Made by a program: the position numbers and the translations under genes
The notes under the pieces: generated by a model
The model's database searches: none
What the model saw: the letters and a program-made list of their open reading frames with translations, nothing else
Told to the model about the DNA's origin: nothing
Part shown: positions 62,801-64,000 of the stretch, piece by piece
Layout of the letters: every line of letters starts with the position of its first letter
How positions within the stretch are numbered: the stretch's first letter is position 1
Source: Anisakis pegreffii
Lineage: Eukaryota > Nematoda > Chromadorea > Rhabditida > Anisakidae
Length of the DNA: 64,000 bases
NCBI GenBank assembly: GCA_035041965.1
Contig: JAPYMA010000169.1
Span: forward strand, 62,001-126,000
Direction of reading: 5' to 3'

Positions 62801-63760
62801 ACATTTATGTTCGTGAATGGATGTGAATGATCTCATTTCAAAGAATCTCATTCTTTCAAATAATAATTTCATTTTAAAATAATAATCTCTTCTTTCAAAT
62901 TATCTCACTCTCCTGATCTTCCATTCAGACACGCGTTTAATGGCCTCAAGCAAGAGTGATGTTGAATTTTCATTCGTGCTTAATGGGAACGATCTGATGA
63001 ATGAGATAAATCGAATGAATACGTTCAGCTGTCATGTCTGTAGCAGATCATACTTAGGAAGCAGTGCAATTTTTTAAAAATGAATTCCAAACCCATTGAG
63101 GTTATGTTGCACACTTCAGAAGCTTGAATTATGGCCTCAAGAAACCACCACCGTTAACAACTGCTATGAATATCATTTGACCGTACGAAATTAGCACGAA
63201 TATTCGTTTAGATAATTAGAAGGACTGAATTGTTGCAAAATTATTAATCAAAATAGGTCTGCTTTCAAATATCATTACGAACCAAGCAGAAATTGAAAAT
63301 GAATGTCATCTGACCATATGAATATCATTTGACCGTACAAATGATATTCATAGCAGTTGTTAACGGTGGTGGTTTCTTGAAGCCGTAATTCAAGCTTCTG
63401 AAGTGTGCAACATAACCTCAATGGGTTTGGAATTCACTTTTAAAAAATTGCACTGCTTCCTAAGTATGATCTGCTACAGACATGACAGCTGAACGTATTC
63501 ATTCGATTTATCTCATTCATCAGATCGTTTTCAACAGGAATACTTTGAACTTATTTATGACAATTCTTCAGTCTGACGAGTATTCTTGCATACAAATAAG
63601 AAAGCCCTCATTATTACGGCAAACAACTTTCAACAAACCCCTTTCCAATAATGCCTCGATAATAGAGAAGACTGACAATAGTATTGATTTGGTCTCTGAA
63701 GCTGATAATACCGTTACCAATAAGGAAGCCTTTGAAATTTACATACGGCAATTTATGATC
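40925..63760 (-). CDS. Multi-domain serine carboxypeptidase (family S10), at least four catalytic domains, N-terminus beyond the window
   Basis: About 40 exons on the - strand give 5802 nt (1934 codons, phase 0 at both visible ends) coding four successive S10 serine carboxypeptidase domains, each described below. They form one gene because the last exon of each domain joins in phase to the first of the next: 59344/59181 (phase 1, codon completed to Pro), 53713/53283 (phase 0) and 47986/47873 (phase 1, Val). No signal peptide or start codon occurs between domains; only short linkers do. The first visible exon belongs to the middle of domain 1, so its active-site Ser and the signal peptide lie past 64000. 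S10 enzymes remove C-terminal residues from peptides in lysosomes, gut lumen or secretions. As I recall, C. elegans also has a long multi-domain S10 protein (Y16B4A.2); orthology is unchecked. The C-terminus past 40925 is unresolved (stop 20 nt on if unspliced). Confidence 0.85.
41900..42555. repeat. Diverged direct repeat of about 110 bp in an intron flank
   Basis: Segments at about 41911-42032 and 42435-42552 share blocks such as GAAGACAACTTA, GAAGTTCAATTTTTGTCAG and ATCAACTTTTCAAC-like words in the same order, with substitutions and small indels between them. They flank the 42078-42197 exon of domain 4. No coding potential seen. Confidence 0.5.
45795..46278. repeat. 38-bp perfect direct repeat flanking 408 bp, next to a tRNA relic
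   Basis: Positions 45795-45832 and 46241-46278 are identical over 38 bp (start ATAATTTCAGCAAATCATCT). The second copy is followed at once by a fragment that matches the tRNA-Asp anticodon arm. Both lie in the intron between domain 4 exons 46775-46870 and 45605-45751. Confidence 0.75.
46281..46377 (+). pseudogene. tRNA-Asp-like relics
   Basis: At 46281-46299 the sequence CGCCTATCACGTGCGAGAC differs by one base from the anticodon arm of the intact tRNA-Asp at 46432-46503. At about 46328-46377 a second stretch has a TAATGGTGATTGATGCC part resembling the D arm and GAGTTTGATTCCTAGC resembling the T arm. No full cloverleaf can be formed. These look like broken copies of the neighbouring tRNA gene. 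Confidence 0.5.
46432..46503 (+). tRNA. tRNA-Asp (GUC)
   Basis: A 72-nt cloverleaf on the + strand. The acceptor stem TCCTCGG pairs with CCGGGGA (one G-U). The D arm contains the A box TAGTATAGTGGTGAGTATCC. The anticodon loop is CTGTCAC (anticodon GTC) on a five-pair stem CGCGC/GTGCG (one G-U). The T arm is CCCGG, GTTCGATT, CCCGG with an intact B box. The discriminator is G and CCA is not encoded, as in eukaryotes. No intron. It lies antisense within an intron of the carboxypeptidase gene, between exons ending 46775 and starting 45751. Confidence 0.95.
47986..53283 (-). CDS. S10 carboxypeptidase domain 3 (complete)
   Basis: Eleven exons: 53051-53283, 52490-52652, 52102-52197, 51653-51796, 51434-51555, 50987-51166, 50123-50258, 49543-49685, 49182-49318, 48740-48900, 47986-48136; 1666 nt, about 555 residues. 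The first exon is longer than in other domains: it adds some 45 residues of linker ([20 protein letters not shown] onward) before [14 protein letters not shown] and [17 protein letters not shown]. Motifs: [31 protein letters not shown], Ser in [34 protein letters not shown], Asp in [20 protein letters not shown], His in [18 protein letters not shown]. The triad is present; the residues around His (GGSHF for GAGHM, RPAP for RPGP) are atypical. A decayed mariner copy sits in the intron between 50987 and 50258. Continues in phase 1 into domain 4. Confidence 0.92.
50462..50810 (-). pseudogene. Mariner-type transposase remnant
   Basis: Read on the - strand, a first frame gives [20 protein letters not shown] and VARTT, then a frameshift leads into [32 protein letters not shown] and a C-terminal part ending GGERFSF. 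This is the C-terminal third of a mariner transposase, with the second catalytic Asp (QDNARPH) and the third (PTDYHIF) in the usual spacing of the DD34D class. The N-terminal half and first Asp are not found and the frame is broken, so it is a truncated, inactive copy. It is inserted in the intron between domain 3 exons ending 50987 and starting 50258. Confidence 0.85.
51240..51382. repeat. Short intronic direct repeats
   Basis: ATTCGTAATTTGGTGTGACC plus TAAGCAAA occurs twice (about 51291-51318 and 51333-51360), and TTTTGCAGTGAATGCTGCT occurs twice on either side (about 51253 and 51367). The arrangement suggests a small local duplication inside the intron between domain 3 exons starting 51434 and 51166. 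Confidence 0.6.
52414..52440. repeat. Pyrimidine tract in an intron
   Basis: A run of about eleven C followed by T-interrupted C blocks (CCCCTCCCTCCC). It is a homopurine/homopyrimidine tract that could form H-DNA or a G-quadruplex on the opposite strand, and is a likely spot for sequencing or assembly error. Confidence 0.6.
53713..59181 (-). CDS. S10 carboxypeptidase domain 2 (complete)
   Basis: Eleven exons: 59067-59181, 58800-58962, 58373-58468, 57921-58064, 57690-57811, 57163-57336, 56723-56852, 56269-56411, 55735-55871, 55202-55350, 53713-53859; 1520 nt, 507 residues. It starts with the linker [20 protein letters not shown] and [17 protein letters not shown]. Then follow the oxyanion-hole region [29 protein letters not shown], the active-site Ser in [35 protein letters not shown], a CC/CDFSQW segment, the Asp in [17 protein letters not shown] and the His in [17 protein letters not shown]. 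The triad is complete and all motifs are standard, so the domain should be active. It continues in phase 0 into domain 3. A 26-bp fold-back lies in its last intron. Confidence 0.92.
54562..54619. repeat. Perfect 26-bp fold-back, 6-nt loop
   Basis: Left arm 54562-54587 (CCCTTTCACAGCATATCAAG...) and right arm 54594-54619 are exact reverse complements around ACATGG. The hairpin is in the intron between domain 2 exons 55202-55350 and 53713-53859, so it would be transcribed in the pre-mRNA. Confidence 0.9.
59344..63760 (-). CDS. S10 carboxypeptidase domain 1 (C-terminal two thirds)
   Basis: Exons 63639-63760, 62480-62671, 61945-62095, 61251-61393, 60741-60814, 60405-60634, 59344-59497. The first reads [19 protein letters not shown]...[11 protein letters not shown], the conserved segment after the active-site Ser, which is itself outside the window. 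Next come the CC.../CDFSQY segment, NTYEDCY, and [15 protein letters not shown]...THIP. The catalytic Asp lies in [17 protein letters not shown] and the catalytic His in [17 protein letters not shown]. The usual VPTDRPGP after His is VQLDRPGP here, the most deviant of the four. The 230-nt exon fuses what are two exons in domains 2 and 3, while the preceding 74-nt exon splits off the front, so intron positions differ in this part. It ends [14 protein letters not shown] and runs in phase 1 into domain 2. Confidence 0.85.
59949..60052. repeat. 51-bp near-perfect fold-back, 2-nt loop
   Basis: Arms 59949-59999 and 60002-60052 pair around TT at 60000-60001, with three mismatches of which two are G-U if the + strand is transcribed (A-C if the - strand is). 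The outer part begins AAAATCAACAAATAGAATAT. It lies in the intron between domain 1 exons 60405-60634 and 59344-59497. Confidence 0.9.
62988..63529. repeat. Long inverted repeat, about 190-bp arms
   Basis: The left arm (62988 to about 63178) and right arm (about 63338 to 63529) are reverse complements with only about three differences seen (for example TTAAAAATG against TTAAAAGTG, and ATGGCCTC against ACGGCTTC). The spacer of about 150 bp carries, next to the right arm, a direct copy of the last 20 bases of the left arm (ATGAATATCATTTGACCGTAC type). It sits in the intron between domain 1 exons 63639-63760 and 62480-62671. No coding potential is seen in the arms. Confidence 0.9.
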
Positions 63761-64000
63761 CTATAAACAACACCTTTTTGATTTGTTAAAGTTTGTGATC
63801 AATTATTCATTCATCTATCCCACTGTAATATGGCATTCACTTGAGATTCTGATCTCAGTTCGATAGCAGTTTGATTCGAATTCTCAGAAGTTGCGAGTAA
63901 ACCCATCCATTCAGCTCAATATACATATTATTTGCCAATGTAGCTCACTATCAGTCATTAAGCAAACGAAAACTAAATTTGTTATGCATATTTGAGAATG
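63761..64000 (-). other. Intron of the carboxypeptidase gene at the window edge
   Basis: No exon is visible. The missing first third of domain 1, including the [10 protein letters not shown] and GESYAG exons and any earlier domains and the signal peptide, should lie to the right of the window. Confidence 0.6.

Noticed and set aside
1..64000. CRISPR arrays, bacterial operons, phage or plasmid features, integrated viral genes
   Set aside because: None seen; gene structure is eukaryotic throughout and repeats present are MITEs, inverted repeats and minisatellites.

Overview
This is nuclear DNA of a nematode. The genes are AT-rich and split into many short exons with TTTCAG-type acceptors. The window holds a secreted protein built of MIG-18-like fibronectin type I modules, a nematode-type serine carboxypeptidase expansion, a Roquin/RLE-1 orthologue, an INTS9 orthologue, a eukaryotic tRNA-Asp and a decayed mariner transposon. 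I cannot fix the genus. All exon models come from reading both strands by eye with splice phase checked, so boundaries may be off by a few bases.

Layout. 1-9.6 kb (- strand fragments): a terminal exon with 21-bp repeats coding QYSQPSV (1029-1378), a Cys-rich terminal exon (3705-3884) and a Pro/Gln-rich reading frame (5217-5798), otherwise non-coding sequence with a MITE. 9.6-14.0 kb (-): a complete gene for a secreted protein with six one-exon MIG-18/FN1-like modules. 14-19.6 kb: no gene recognised; a second MITE and a diverged 0.44-kb inverted duplication with coding-like arms. 19.6-26.9 kb (-): a complete 19-exon Roquin gene. 28.5-34.1 kb (+): INTS9, complete except for a very small first coding exon. 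Roquin and INTS9 are divergent across about 1.5 kb. 35.1-38.4 kb (-): an unknown small membrane protein gene. 39.8-64 kb (-): one very large gene for a multi-domain serine carboxypeptidase with at least four consecutive catalytic domains, running off the right edge.

The carboxypeptidase gene is the most interesting part. Four domains follow one another on the - strand, and the last exon of each joins in frame and in phase to the first exon of the next. Corresponding exons have identical lengths in different domains (163, 96, 144, 122, 143, 137 nt), so the whole multi-exon cassette was duplicated in tandem inside one gene. Catalytic Ser, Asp and His motifs are intact in every domain visible in full. 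Its introns carry a tRNA-Asp gene, tRNA relics, a dead mariner copy and three long fold-back inverted repeats, one with a 2-nt loop.

Functionally the genes are unrelated: Roquin (mRNA decay/ubiquitin ligase) and INTS9 (snRNA 3' processing) are RNA-metabolism housekeeping genes, while the carboxypeptidase and the FN1-like protein should be secreted or lumenal.
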